Origin: Trichuris trichiura
Lineage: Eukaryota; Nematoda; Enoplea; Trichinellida; Trichuridae
Length of the DNA stretch: 64,000 nt
Direction: 5' to 3'
NCBI GenBank assembly: GCA_037903355.1
Contig: JBAJFE010000026.1
Span: 5,766,001-5,830,000, forward strand
Below the pieces are notes generated by a model, which worked only from the letters and a program-made list of their open reading frames with translations, was not told the DNA's origin and made no database searches. Position numbers and translations under genes: made by a program. Positions 24,701-36,378 of this stretch are shown one piece after another. Each line of letters starts with the position of its first letter. The stretch's first letter is position 1.

Positions 24701-27700
24701 TGCTTTTGCACCAAACGAGACGAGATCCACCGCGTGATTGATTTTGCAAGTTAAAATGTCAGTTCTTGGAGGAAAGAATGGTTTCCATGTCCAATACGCT
24801 GTACGCTACTGGCGGCCCGTATCCAATTTCCATGAAGAAATTATGTGACGAAAGACAGAGTCTAACTTATTATTGCAATAATTGTCAAAGTTGACCATTT
24901 CCAACTTTGGTTGCATACGTTAAACCTCACCTCCATTATAGCTTCAACCAGTTGTCTAATGTTTGAACCAGTTTAGAGGAATTATGACCGACGTATTACA
25001 AGCTTGAGCAATACGCCGAGAACTGTCAATATTTGATTACTTTGCCGCTTTCATCTGGAGCATGGAACAGCGCGAGATACAGTTGCTCAAGAATAGTAAT
25101 TGCTCATTTGGGTTTGTAAGCTCATTGTGAAGCCTCAGAAAGAGTAAACGAACGAATGACAACGGTGTAATCACCCAGTGAAAACGCTAACTTATCAATA
25201 TAACAATAATAAAAATACCACTGCTTGTGCAGCATTCACAACTAAGCCAAGACGGATCGTATTAATGCTAACAGTTCGAATCAAGGCTCTTAGCTGCAAT
25301 TTTTGATAGGGGGCAGAAAACGCAGCTTTGTGGTGTTTTTTGTCTCTGCTGCTTGGCTTGTGCCTGTCCTTTCATAGTGGTGCATGCCTTTCTGGGACAA
25401 ATGTTTTCGATATATCAGTTTATATTAAATAACATATCAAACGCATTCAGTAAGCTTAGACCTACTTCGTACTGCATTGAAAGAATTCATTGATTGGAGA
25501 AGCGTAAGCAAAACCATTTCTTTTTACCAAAAGAGGCAGTATAGCTTTGATCTATATTAACGTACTTCAATTCGCTTTGCTGTCGCCCCTGATAATCGAT
25601 TGTAACTTGTTAGAAGAGGTATCACAGAGGCAGCGTAAAGTGGCGATCGATGCCAGTCCAGCGAACCCTTCTACTCATTTCAACAACTTAGGCTTTCTTG
25701 TTGAAACTGCGCTCAGTTTATCTATTGGACTGGTTTGCTCCTTTTTGATAAGCGACTCGTCACTCAGCTAGCTCATTGCAATCGTCTGTCAAATTAACTC
25801 CTTCGCCAACCTGTTTGTCCTCCGTTGAATGAAGTATCCTATTCGGCACCTTAATGGATGTATTCTGTTGCACAGTGGTTGTGATACTAAGCAAACGGAG
25901 ATAATCAATACACTTCAGGCATTAGACGACAATTGATGCTAAGATTACTGCTTTTCTCTGCCCACCACCAGCCTTAGAACATCAAATCAGTCATTCCTGA
26001 CATGCGGAAATACTGGCAATTGCTATCCATTGGCGGCAGTTAAGGATTGTTGTCTATAGGTTCTTGAACCGGGCAGCACTACGCATTCATTCGATGAACT
26101 CAAAGACGAAGTGGTTTATGAAATTTTATTCTCACGGTAAATTCTTTAATTTTTATAAATATTACCGTGATGTTAACTACCTTTAGGCAACTGCTGATCG
26201 AGCTAATAGTCTACCTGCTCTTTCTTGCACCTCAGCATAACGCAGAAGGTAATCCTGACCTCTTCGCTTGTTATTTCACTTTCTCACCTTTGTCGCAAAA
26301 GTTTGAACGCTACAGCGTTTAGTTACTGTCTGTTGATTAATGAATTCTTTCAAATGCAAGCAGTCAAAGTTTTACAAGATCGTAGCTTTGTCAATCAGGT
26401 TATCTCTATTAATGGAAATGGACGAATTTCATCATTCCAAAGGAGTTCCGTCGTAGCAGTCTTTGAGAAGAACTTGTGACTTTAGAGCAAAATCTCATAT
26501 AAACATTCTACGCACTGAAATGATTATTCTGCGTAAAAAAATAATGATTGTGAGTGATCAGGCTTGAGAAATAAATAACCTAACGGCTTTCTATCGAATG
26601 TGGCTGCTGCATGCGATTCGTTTCCATTGTACCAATTCACTTTTAAAGAACTGAGAACTATAATGTCATGCTTTTAGTCTTAGATGACTTATCGTGATTG
26701 CGAACGATGCAAAGTACTTGCCATATGCTAAAAAAAGTCGGCTTTCATTTTACATGCCCTTTGCTACATTATGTTAGGCTGGCCAGCTGCATGCAATAGA
26801 ACTTCAAACCTTGCCAGCGAGGTTTCTTTTTTATTGCCTTTTTCTATAACTGCGTCAACATGAGAACACGCAGTTTATTTCTTGCCCAAATGTCAAGGTG
26901 GCATATTGCCGCTAAAGTCGATCCTTTCGTTCTCTAAGTAGTTAAATTAACTGCCGCTAATTTAACCTTAATGCTTTGTATCAATAATGTCCACAGACGG
27001 AGCTTTGTTGATAAGATCTGTTCTAAGCTATGTTATGTGAATGCCCAGGCGTAGGGACCCCCCGGCCCAAAACTGGCAAAAAAGGTGGTTTCGTGAAGGC
27101 TTTTAAACACTGCCAAAATTTCATCCCCTCCTGACGGTCAGATAAAAATAAGACATTTTTTTCTGAAAAAAAACACATAAGATAATGCATAAGAACTGAC
27201 AGGTATAATCATTTTAGGTAAGCATGCAGATGAATGATACATTGATTAGTTAGCCTAACAGGACTCTGTTTAGAGATGCGTAAGTGGAATACGAATTTTC
27301 AAGCATATTCCTAAGAATAGCGCCCTATGCTCAAACTGATCTTCGTAATAGCATTCCTTTCATAATGCCCATTAATACTGATGCCATCAAGGGTGATAAA
27401 GATTCCTCAAATTTTCTCAGTATATGGTTCGTATCATAACAAATTTTTATCAGTACGTGAAATTATTTCCACAATAATTTATCTTTTGTGACAATACGTT
27501 TTATTGCCTGCGTTGCCCTACTAGCTTGTTTCATAGCCCTTCTAACGTCTAACGTTCAACAAGAACCACGAAATCCCAAAGTACTTTCCTCAGCATGTTC
27601 TTCAGAAAATTGGATTCCTTATAATTGGAGATTCACTCGGTTTTATCTTGTATTATGAAACACTTCTGTTCTGTTATTGCTGATTATTATGCTGGAAATT

Positions 27701-28653
27701 ACACAAAGAAAGTCCCCCCAAGTGAAGCCCGGTAGTAGAGTAATAGCGTAAAGATAATACTGAGTGTACGAGACAAAACAAAGTATTCGGAACGATATTC
27801 ATTCAGTTATCTCTCTCAGAATAAAACAAGATTAGATAAGACTTTAGTGACAATTTGAAGACTACTGAATTCTTACTAGTAGACAACAACCTTTCTTATC
27901 TTTTAAGAAGAATTTAGTGTTGTACTTAATTGTTAAAACGTTAATCGCGAATTTTCACTGAACTGTTCATTCAGTATGCATATCTAAGTGCAGCTGCTAA
28001 AACGGAGCTGGAATTTTTAGGATGGACAATGGTAGGCATCGGATAAATAGTTATTAGCAAGAAAAAAAGCACAACGTTTGCTAAGAGCTCAGAGGTTGCA
28101 AAACGCACCCTCTCTGTCGCAAGCATTAGCTTCAGCTTTGTCTTGCATTCGCTGACGACGGATTACGCACATTTCTGAAGCTCTAAAATGTCTATTGTGG
28201 CATTGTGCTTGCCATTATCTGTGTAAACCTTGATATGCGTCAGGAAACAAGTTTCTTGACGTAGTGTAATTTACGGGGGAAATGCTAACCAACGCTGCCA
28301 CCTTTAGTCGACTATATTTTGCGCGTGCAACACTTCAGATCTAGCATCATGTGAACCGCTTATGGTTTTCGTTATATATACTGTTAAAAATGAAATGGCT
28401 TTTTTTCAAAGCTAGTATGTCTGATTGAGCATATACGTTGTTCCTGTCGGAAAAAGAATACACATGAAAGCTCTAGCGATGAGCAAATCCGCAACTGCCA
28501 AACCCTCTTTATATAACCTGCTAAGTTTGATTTTCCTATGCTAATGTTTTCTATCTTCATTTCTATGAAAATGCTGGGCAGCTTTCCGTATAAGGACAGA
28601 CGAAAACGTTAACTGTGCGGTTTAACCACAAATATAGCTTGTTTTATCTTGCA
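21723..28653. other. 6.9 kb without a supportable gene
   Basis: Only short open frames under 90 codons, none with recognisable motifs. Open frames at 22370-22573, 25547-25771 and 26225-26479 lack splice context. The region could be intergenic or a long 5' intron of the gene at 28.7 kb, whose coding exon is preceded by a splice acceptor. Confidence 0.45.
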
Positions 28654-28693
28654 GGTACCGATTCATTGCTGATTCTTTTGCTAGTTCATTAAC

Positions 28694-31585
28694 ATGGAAG
28701 CCGTCCCCTGTACGCTACGCAGTGGCAACAGTTTACCCGTTTATGGGTTTTTGATTCGCCAAGTTCAGCCTCAACAAGCGTTGCAACCCATGAAGTTGCC
28801 AGTTAGAAGTGGTACAACTGAGGTACTGGAGTCAGAACGTAGCCAAGGGAACGGCCCACAACTAAATATTGGGTCTACAATAACTTGTAGACCCAGCATA
28901 AGAAAGGCAAGTCAGCAACTACTTTGCGTGGTGGGGAATGATAGTACCAAATATTTGGCAACAAAATCATGTCGTAAGTGTTATCGTACCATTCTGCCTC
29001 GGAAAACTGAACCACATCTGCAAATCGTCAGCTTTAGCAGTTGCGAAAACAACAGTTCCCTGGCCGTAGTGAACGTAGACTCTGTATTCATTCCTGTATC
29101 GGCTGCAGAGCAGCCCCAGAAGCAGACCAAGTTTATTAGCGGTGAAATCGCCGAACAGATTCCCGTTAATAATGGTGTGGTTGAAACCCCCAACTGCTTT
29201 ACAAAGTGCGTCACACCTCGGCTAACGATCCATAAGAATGAAAGCCGGTTTCACGGTGCGAACCAGCCACCTGTAATTGGCCCAAATACGATGGCCGTGC
29301 AAGCTGCCAGTAGTAATAACGCTAGCTCAATCGCTTCAACAATTACATGCAGTCACATGCAGGAAAAACAAACCAATGAGCACGAATTCACTGGGCTGAG
29401 TGACTGTTTTCAAGAATACCAAGAACTTTCTCCTTGCGTTGACAGTTGTGACATGGATACAGTGAATGCGAATTACGGAATTTACGATTTTGAAAACAAA
29501 CAGTACGACAAACCAGTTGCATTGGCAAAGAAATGTGTAAGTGACTCAAACTGTAACAGCGGAATTTTTAATCCAAGTGAAGTAAGCAAGTTCAGTGTTC
29601 ATGTTACGGAAAATAATTCTAATGGTATCAGTTATAATGCTCAGAATTGGGCAACTACTGGCACAACCAGCGTTCACCCTATTGGCCCGTCGCCAACAGT
29701 TTGCTCTGCTGAACGTCAGCATGCTACCGCACATAGTTTATCGACCACCCATGGGTCCCATCACATTTCATCACCAGTAGTCCACCACAGTCACGATAAA
29801 CTTCTTGACAGCAGCTACAGCCGCGATGCACCCCCAAGGTCAATCTCAGTATTAAGTTCAGTTGAAGAACGTGCTCATGCGGGAGCCAGCAGTTCCAGCC
29901 TGCAAGTGGGGCATGCAACTAAAAGTCGACCTCCTTGTCGCTATCAAGCGTTGCAGACAGATATGATGGACAGCCAGTTGGATGCAAGTGCACCTTGGGC
30001 CAAGCTTAACGGCGAGGACGAAAGTATCATTTCAAAAGAAAAGAAAGTTGAGAACCAAAAAGCTTGGAAAGGGTCTGAACAACTCTATGCAATAAGCATG
30101 AATGGACAAAAAGCGACAAGAAACGCTACTTACTCTTCTCTAGCTGTATCAGGTAATACGAATTCCATTGCAGAAGCAACAGCAAGAAGTTCAGACGGTG
30201 ACATTCAAGTTAGTGCTGAGCCGCAGTGTTGGAACGCTCAAAGTCCTTCGCAGGCTTTATTCCAGAGTTCGCTTATTCTTCAGCTGGTTCCGTCAGAAAG
30301 AACGTCCCACAAAACTTCATGCCATAGAGGCTCTTTTGCTGATCAAACTTTAGTACCTTGTTTTCCTAGAAAAGTGGCTCGTACAATGCCTCTAGCCGTG
30401 GATATTGAACCCGTCGCATGCAGTACTACTCAGTTACACCCACCTTTAAGAACACAGAACATCGACTGCCTACCTGCCGTTGCATGCCAAAATAAGACGA
30501 CTGATCAATGGACTCATGAGCCATGTGAGCTCCAGACGAATGGGCTCCCTTGCTTACCTCTTCCTCATAGCGCAGCAAGGTCTCGAGAAGCAACAAAGTG
30601 CAATATACCGAATGGGTATGTGTCAAGCTGCAGCTATAATAAAGAGTGCAGCTTTGCACTTGAACAGGACAAACCAAGGCTGGCAATTTTGAAAAGTAAA
30701 ATCGCCGAATCAGAGAATAAATTTGCCACAACAGGTTCGAGCCAGCGGAAGTCAAGCCGTTGTATAAGAAAGACTACAAGCTTACAGAAAATGTATTTTT
30801 TACTACTGAAAGGAATTTTTCTGAGTCCTTGCGTTGATCCCAGGTTGCTTGTGGACACTATAGTCTCTACGCTGTCTTCCGAAAATCTGAGATCATTTTC
30901 AAAATTGTTTGAAGAAAAGATGCAGGAAGTCCGTGCCTCCGCCGTGCCATTGGCTTTGACTAGTAGCAAAAAATCATATGGATCACGTTTTGAAAAGCAG
31001 AGTGATGGGTGCCCAAATGAATGTGCGCCAGACGCTCGGGCTAAAAATGGATGCCCAACAACCGAAACGGTGGTGCAAGTCAAAGCTTCGTGTTCCAGTC
31101 CGTCTGCATCTAATTCAACCTGGAAGGAATTTAAGCAACATATGTCGAAGAACAAACGTGAAATGCTTCATAAGTTATTAAAATATAGAATCAAGGCAAA
31201 ACGTTTCTTCCAGACAGATATTGGAACAAATGCCTTCCACACTTTGAAAGATGACCAAAAGGAGGCGTTGGAGCAGCTTTGCTGCCAAATGGCTCAAATG
31301 GTTTTCTCGTCACCCGGTTCAAAAACCTGCCCGACAGAAAGTTTCCTCGATTCACGGAAGATGAAACGGAGTATTTCGAAAAGCAGAAAACGTTTTCAAA
31401 TGGACCAGCCTAATGATAAAGCCGACGAAGCTGCCATTTTGTTGGAGCCTACTCTACCTTTAAAATTAAACAGCAGGGAACATAAATCACATCTGTTTTA
31501 CCAGCAGACCTTTAAGACCTCATCTGGAAGTGATTGGAGTAATTCCAGAAAGAAACGGCGCTTACTGGAAGTCAATTTTAAGTAG
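28694..31585 (+). CDS. Large low-complexity protein, 963 residues, function unknown
   Basis: One uninterrupted exon encodes 963 residues from an ATG at 28694 to TAG at 31585. A splice acceptor (TATCTTGCAG) at about 28653 and an in-frame TAG between it and the ATG fix the start and imply a non-coding 5' exon further left. Most of the protein is Ser/Thr/Asn/Gln-rich and probably disordered, with many scattered cysteines. Only the last third looks folded: a helical segment near residues 700-750 (KMYFLLLKGIFLSPCVDP), a charged helical block near 825-875 (TWKEFKQHMSKNKREMLHK), then basic clusters (KSRKRFQ, SRKKRRLLEV) resembling nuclear-localisation signals at the end. I recognise no domain. A nuclear regulatory or chromatin role is only a guess from the basic C-terminus. 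Codon use looks uniform and no breaks are present, so this is very probably a real gene. Confidence 0.8.
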   Translation: MEAVPCTLRSGNSLPVYGFLIRQVQPQQALQPMKLPVRSGTTEVLESERSQGNGPQLNIGSTITCRPSIRKASQQLLCVVGNDSTKYLATKSCRKCYRTILPRKTEPHLQIVSFSSCENNSSLAVVNVDSVFIPVSAAEQPQKQTKFISGEIAEQIPVNNGVVETPNCFTKCVTPRLTIHKNESRFHGANQPPVIGPNTMAVQAASSNNASSIASTITCSHMQEKQTNEHEFTGLSDCFQEYQELSPCVDSCDMDTVNANYGIYDFENKQYDKPVALAKKCVSDSNCNSGIFNPSEVSKFSVHVTENNSNGISYNAQNWATTGTTSVHPIGPSPTVCSAERQHATAHSLSTTHGSHHISSPVVHHSHDKLLDSSYSRDAPPRSISVLSSVEERAHAGASSSSLQVGHATKSRPPCRYQALQTDMMDSQLDASAPWAKLNGEDESIISKEKKVENQKAWKGSEQLYAISMNGQKATRNATYSSLAVSGNTNSIAEATARSSDGDIQVSAEPQCWNAQSPSQALFQSSLILQLVPSERTSHKTSCHRGSFADQTLVPCFPRKVARTMPLAVDIEPVACSTTQLHPPLRTQNIDCLPAVACQNKTTDQWTHEPCELQTNGLPCLPLPHSAARSREATKCNIPNGYVSSCSYNKECSFALEQDKPRLAILKSKIAESENKFATTGSSQRKSSRCIRKTTSLQKMYFLLLKGIFLSPCVDPRLLVDTIVSTLSSENLRSFSKLFEEKMQEVRASAVPLALTSSKKSYGSRFEKQSDGCPNECAPDARAKNGCPTTETVVQVKASCSSPSASNSTWKEFKQHMSKNKREMLHKLLKYRIKAKRFFQTDIGTNAFHTLKDDQKEALEQLCCQMAQMVFSSPGSKTCPTESFLDSRKMKRSISKSRKRFQMDQPNDKADEAAILLEPTLPLKLNSREHKSHLFYQQTFKTSSGSDWSNSRKKRRLLEVNFK

Positions 31586-32022
31586 GTACGAAAGAAGAGT
31601 TCATACGGTAGGTTTGCAGTTTTAACTATAGACAATCCATTGGCTGAGTTAAAAGATGGTCATGGACTTAACCATGTTTGCTTGAAGATTCGGCTACCGT
31701 TTTTACCTCCAATGGCCCTAACGTCAGTTACCCCTACTGATGCTGGTAGCAAAAGTCCAGATAGTTTAGCGCTATGAACCTGTGTAACAGAGGAAACATT
31801 TCTTTACTTTGAAGAGAGCATTTTGAGAGGAACGACCTCAGTGCTATGGACCTCAAATTCCATGACTTCTCAGGAGCTGCAAGACTGCAAAGAATCTATG
31901 CTTGGACTGGCGGGCCACACTATCCATTATAGCGGCACTGAAGAACAAGCAGAAGAAGCGGCGTTCAGCAGAACTTGACAGGATAGCTTCCGTGCCTGTG
32001 AAATAAAAGAAAACGGAAAGGA

Positions 32023-32262
32023 GTGATTTCTGGAATGTTTCCTCGCTTCTATATGCGTGCTCCTCCATGTCATCTTTTGATGCATGAAAATTCCAATTCT
32101 AAGAGATGTAAGTTTACAGAAGATAATCTGTACGAAGAAGATTTTCAAACTTTCATACGTACCTGTGCTTACCGCGAGGCAAATGATGTCTACAAAGCTT
32201 GCGATACGGTTGTACGACTGTTGCTAGCAGATGAAATTTACCAGCCTCAGGCATACGAATAA
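32023..32262 (+). CDS. Candidate terminal exon, unrecognised
   Basis: A plus-strand open frame ending at TAA (32260-32262) has protein-like content in its second half (KFTEDNLYEEDFQTFIRTC, then VVRLLLADEIYQ). About 100 bp upstream (31860-32005) other frames also look coding, including LKNKQKKRRSAELDRIASV ending at a stop, so a small gene with one or two short introns downstream of the 963-residue protein is plausible. I could not build a consistent model. Confidence 0.3.
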   Translation: MISGMFPRFYMRAPPCHLLMHENSNSKRCKFTEDNLYEEDFQTFIRTCAYREANDVYKACDTVVRLLLADEIYQPQAYE

Positions 32263-34075
32263 TGCAGAAAGCAGTTGAACAGTTAAGACTATCAAGTATG
32301 GACTGTTTGCTTCTCTGATTTAAAGATGTACTTTTTTTATAGCGATTGACTGTTGAAAGCACCGCTGAAATTTTGAGATACCATAATGTTCTTTGTCATG
32401 AGTAAAGTTTAGTATCAATGCAGAACGTGTAACAAAAATGCAGTCGTTTGCACTCTCATTTTGAAGTAATAAACTATTTTAAAAGTGCCATTAACTTTTT
32501 GAAAGGATGAATAAACTGTTTGGAAAGTCTAACAAAAGTGCTCAAACTTGAACTGCATTTGCCAGTTTGCTTAAAGCCTGCTTGAGTGACTTCCATAACA
32601 CTGCAACTATTCTGCTATGCATCCTAACGCTTTTTAAGTTTACAGGCTTTTCAGTTTCTGTTAGTTCACTTCGTCGGATTCCGTGATGTTATTCATGGCG
32701 TACACTGGGTCTTCATGTCGGCTTTGCATCTTTTCTACATGCTCAACAGTTGTCAACGCCTTTAATGTGGTACAGCAGACCTCCAAGATGTTACGAAACG
32801 CTAGTAAAAGAAAGGGGTCTACTCCAGAGCAGCGCAACGAAAAACTGAGCGAACAAAATTGACTCTATTCCTAGCATTTGATAAGGGGCGAATTTGCAGC
32901 CGCGCGGTCAAACAGCAATGCTATGTTAATTACAGTCTCTAACGCAAGAAACCAACACAGCCAAAGGGCACAGTTTAGTTGATGATTTGACACACAAGCA
33001 GCGAAGGAATGCACAAATATTCGCAGAAAACAAAGAACAACATGCACTCTCTCTTCACAGCTTTCCCAATACGTATTACATTTCATATCCTCGGATACAC
33101 TCTTTATTCTGCCGTCACCGAATGATGATCTGTGAATGACGGTGCACCACAATTAAAATATTAATACAGGGCCCAACAAATGGCAGTTAGCAAAGGTGCA
33201 GCAACCAAATAGTATACCCAGTAAAATGCGGGAAAAGATTTCGTAGACGCTAATTCTGCCTCCTACCGTCCGCATGGATTCTACACGAGACAGAATAATG
33301 GCCAGGCAGCATTTATGAACCAGCTAGAACATATACCCATTGAAGTGGGAAGAAAGTTTATCGGCCCTTTCCTTGGGCGTTTTTGCACAGCGGTCATATG
33401 ATAATTAATAGTGCTCAGGTCGCTAGCTTCGAACCGCAGTACTTTCATGCCGATACGCCCTCGCTGCAGGTGTGCTTAAGTTGCCTTCATCTAGGAGCTC
33501 GACCACCTCTCTGCGCTGATAGAGCATTGCGTACCTGTGCACGCACGTTTTGTGCCTGTGAAGCATTCGTTGCCCCACCGGGTACTCCACGGTCGCTGCT
33601 TCGCTAGTGGGATTATCCCACCTCCTCTCTTGTAGCATGTTGCGTAAGTAATCGCCTGGAGAACAGTGCGGGTAAAAATCGTAAGCAGGTCCCAAATTAT
33701 TCCCGGTGAATTAATTGGCATAAGGTCGTTGTCGCACAGACAAACCGACATACGAAAACCCTGTCACTTTTTCCACTGGAAATTACTCTGTGGTTTCACG
33801 TGTCTTAAACATTATTCGCTGAAGCATACGAAGATTAGGTAGAAGCATTGTAGTGAATACTAAGGTGCCCCAGGTGACAAACTGACGCTATAAATACACC
33901 GAGAGTGAGCGGTAAGCCGTTACTACGTATTTAATTTGTTTTGTGTTATATAACAACGCTGGTGACTAGTGCCGCCGTGCGAGTCTGTTCACAACAGTGG
34001 CAGTTACGAAGTTGAAATAGGGAGACTTCTTTTGTGACGTCTTTGGCAGTAAAGAAGCTATGATCAAGGTTTTAT
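32263..34075. other. No gene recognised
   Basis: Overlapping open frames of 70-90 codons occur on both strands at 33380-33750, a locally GC-richer patch. No domain, terminal repeat or splice structure is identified. Confidence 0.35.
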
Positions 34076-35163
34076 TCACAAAAACGTGTAACCTCGTTTC
34101 TCAAGAGCATCCTTTAGCTGTCTAATAATAGCTTTCTCAAGTTTTCCTCCTGTAAGCCTAGAGAAATGCAATAAATTTCCATTATTCATTAGCTCGTCAA
34201 CTGGCGCTTGTTTTGACACGCTACAAGTCAGTGTTTCTTTGTTCAGTACTAGAGCAGCATAAAATATATGATGCGAACGATGCCCAATCAATTGATACTG
34301 AACCAACCCGTCATCGTGGACTACCACTGTGCCATCGTTTTCGTATTCTCGATGCCAATTAGTTACCAGCTCCATAAAGAGGTCCACATCGATAATTGGC
34401 TCTGTTGGTCGCATTACGTGTACACCTAATCTCTTTTGCTTCATTCCTTTTCCTGCGGTTTACGATCGCATCACTAAACAGCAGTTACCTTTTCGGAGGC
34501 TGTACTTCCCAACAAGGCGTTACTCAAATTGCAAAGAATCCCTTTGTCAAAAAACAAAGAAGAAAAGATTTCAGGAAACTACGCAACGAAAGAAACATAA
34601 ATTAAAACGTCCTGTGCCGCTACAAGTGCTAAACAAATACTGTACCTGGTAAGAAAGGTCCACTGATGACTCCAACTCAACGATCTCACCGCGTTGAATA
34701 AAGTTTAATGTGATTATCGGTGAAAACAGTGAAAATATCATTGCCCACATTGATATCATTCTAACAAGATTTAAAATAGCGTTTGAAATTAAGTAAACTT
34801 TAAAGTTCATATTTCAATGTCTTTATTACGGTAGCAGTGTCCCGTGAAAATGAAAAAAACTATCTCCGGAGCTTTCGGGTCTTTCGCGACCCGTCTTCAG
34901 CGGTGAGATTATCGCGGCAATTAATCTCACCGCTGAAGACGGGTCGCGAAAGACCCGAAAGCTCCGGAGATAGTTTTTTTCATTTTCACGGGACACTGCT
35001 ACCGTAATAAAGACATTGAAATATGAAAACATCACATTTTCAAAACTTTAAAGTTCGAATACCACGGAACTTTACTTAAGTGAGGTCTTCGTAAGATTAT
35101 GATTTTGAAGCCATGGTACCAGTGTGACGTGCTGCTATAGGCGCATGTAAAAGTCTTCCATAT
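34076..35163 (-). CDS. Unrecognised protein, exon split by a palindromic insertion
   Basis: A minus-strand gene candidate. The 3' exon, about 34460-34076, follows an AACCGCAG acceptor and encodes an open frame of some 125 residues (LFMELVTNWHREYENDGTVV; ends EKRGYTFL). Upstream, 34794-34646 encodes a hydrophobic stretch (MISMWAMIFSLFSPIITL) and ends at a consensus CAG|GTACAG donor. This frame continues, without a stop, across the 14-bp target duplication into 35043-35163 on the other side of the palindromic element at 34809-35042. The exon was therefore apparently one open frame of about 90 codons before the insertion. The intervening exon and exact phases are not resolved, and no family is recognised; a single-pass membrane protein is possible. 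Confidence 0.4.
34809..35042. mobile_element. Palindromic hammerhead-bearing element, copy A
   Basis: A near-perfect inverted repeat with arms of about 100 bp around a short spacer at about 34911-34922. Arms start ...TGTCTTTATTACGG and each contains a hammerhead core. A 22-bp tail beginning GAAAACATCACATT extends only the right end. Flanked by a 14-bp direct repeat AAACTTTAAAGTTC at 34795-34808 and 35043-35056, taken as a target-site duplication. No coding capacity. Interpreted as a Penelope-like-element terminal-repeat derivative. Confidence 0.8.
34933..34960 (+). ncRNA. Hammerhead ribozyme core, copy A (right arm)
   Basis: CTGAAGA, stem II CGGGTC/GACCCG with a GCGAAA loop, then GAAA, matching the CUGANGA...GAAA catalytic core. 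The opposite strand has the same core at 34900-34873 in the left arm. A cleavage triplet and a local stem I partner are not found in the same arm, so activity is unproven. Confidence 0.65.
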
Positions 35164-36378
35164 CTAAGCCGCGCTATTTCGCTTTCCGATGGAAGCAGTA
35201 ACGATAACATGGAACACGCTAAGATTAAGAATTGACTAATAACACTATATGAGAATAGATTGCCTTTTAACTGAACAATGGATTTAGTTCAGATCTTCCC
35301 ACAGTTTTCTCCCTTTTTTTGGTAAACAGTTCTTCCATTTGTTTTGGTTTATCACAGATACACTGTCTACCAAAAAACGGGAGAGAGCCATGAAAAGATG
35401 TGAATGAATATCAACACATAGGCAATACCTTGTGCCTTTGAATTCAAATCATGTTATCCACTTCAACGTGCAAGTATTCGTAGAAACCTTCTCAGTGACT
35501 ATTCACATTTAAGTTTTGGAAGTTTTAAAGATGCAGCTGGACCATATTTATTTCCTTTGGCCATGCATAATAAATGCTTTGAGTTGAGTGATGCCAGATT
35601 GCCGCCAGCGTTTTGGCTTAGCATAAACCTTGGTCAGCCCGTTGAATTTCAGAAACCACTTGTGCCGTTCCTTGAAACCTCTGATGAAGTTCACGTCTCA
35701 ACAACGATTGCCATTTTTTTCAACAGCAACAATGGGTACGACAAACTAATGAACGAACGCATGTACACACTTTGGTCGACAACCAGTCCCTTAATATAAA
35801 GAAACGACACGCAAATTATCAGTCGCCCTTGTTAATGATAACTATGGTTAATTCAACGAACGGAATCACGATCAAGCTGCTACAACTTATGTTTTTTGAT
35901 AAAGTGAGATGTTAAGCAGCTGTAGATCTCAGCAGAAATGGAAGTGCACCTAACTTCAAAATTCACGCTTTTGCCAAAAATCATTGCCTTGCCGAGTTCT
36001 AGAGATTTTTAGCTATAACAACGGAACATTGTTCCGTTCTGTAAGTGCTACACTGAGACACTAACTCAGTATAAGATGAATTTTGTTGAGACAATTAGTA
36101 CGGAAAATTGCAACGCAGAAGTACCTTGACTTTTAAACCCTACGAAACCGTTGAGCAATCCAAGTTTGTCGTTAATAAATTGACAAATGCGTCTGAATAA
36201 GTCTTAAAATCGAAGTGAATTGCTATTATTTGTTACTTAATTTATAACATCGTACTGCTGAATAGCTGCATTGATTGAATTGCTATTGTTTTGCTTGTGC
36301 AAAAGGTCAGAATACCGCATGCTTGAATAGAAAGGCTCGTATTTTCGCTCTTTTAATGTAGAAACGCTTGGACTAAAA
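35057..36378. other. Mostly non-coding; one orphan exon candidate at 35524-35799
   Basis: Beyond the split exon's 5' part (to 35163), a plus-strand open frame after a CACATTTAAG acceptor reads FGSFKDAAGPYLFPLAMHNK... to a stop at 35799 and looks protein-like, but it matches no known family and does not resemble ASH2L, the next gene on that strand. Nothing else is supportable here. Confidence 0.3.

Noticed and set aside
33383..33751. Overlapping frames of 70-90 codons in a GC-richer patch, considered as a retroelement fragment.
   Set aside because: No reverse transcriptase, protease, integrase or terminal-repeat features are visible.
34809..35042. A complete type III hammerhead formed by pairing the two arms.
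   Set aside because: The opposed antisense core would lie between the presumed cleavage position and stem I, and no proper cleavage triplet adjoins stem I; the claim is limited to core motifs.
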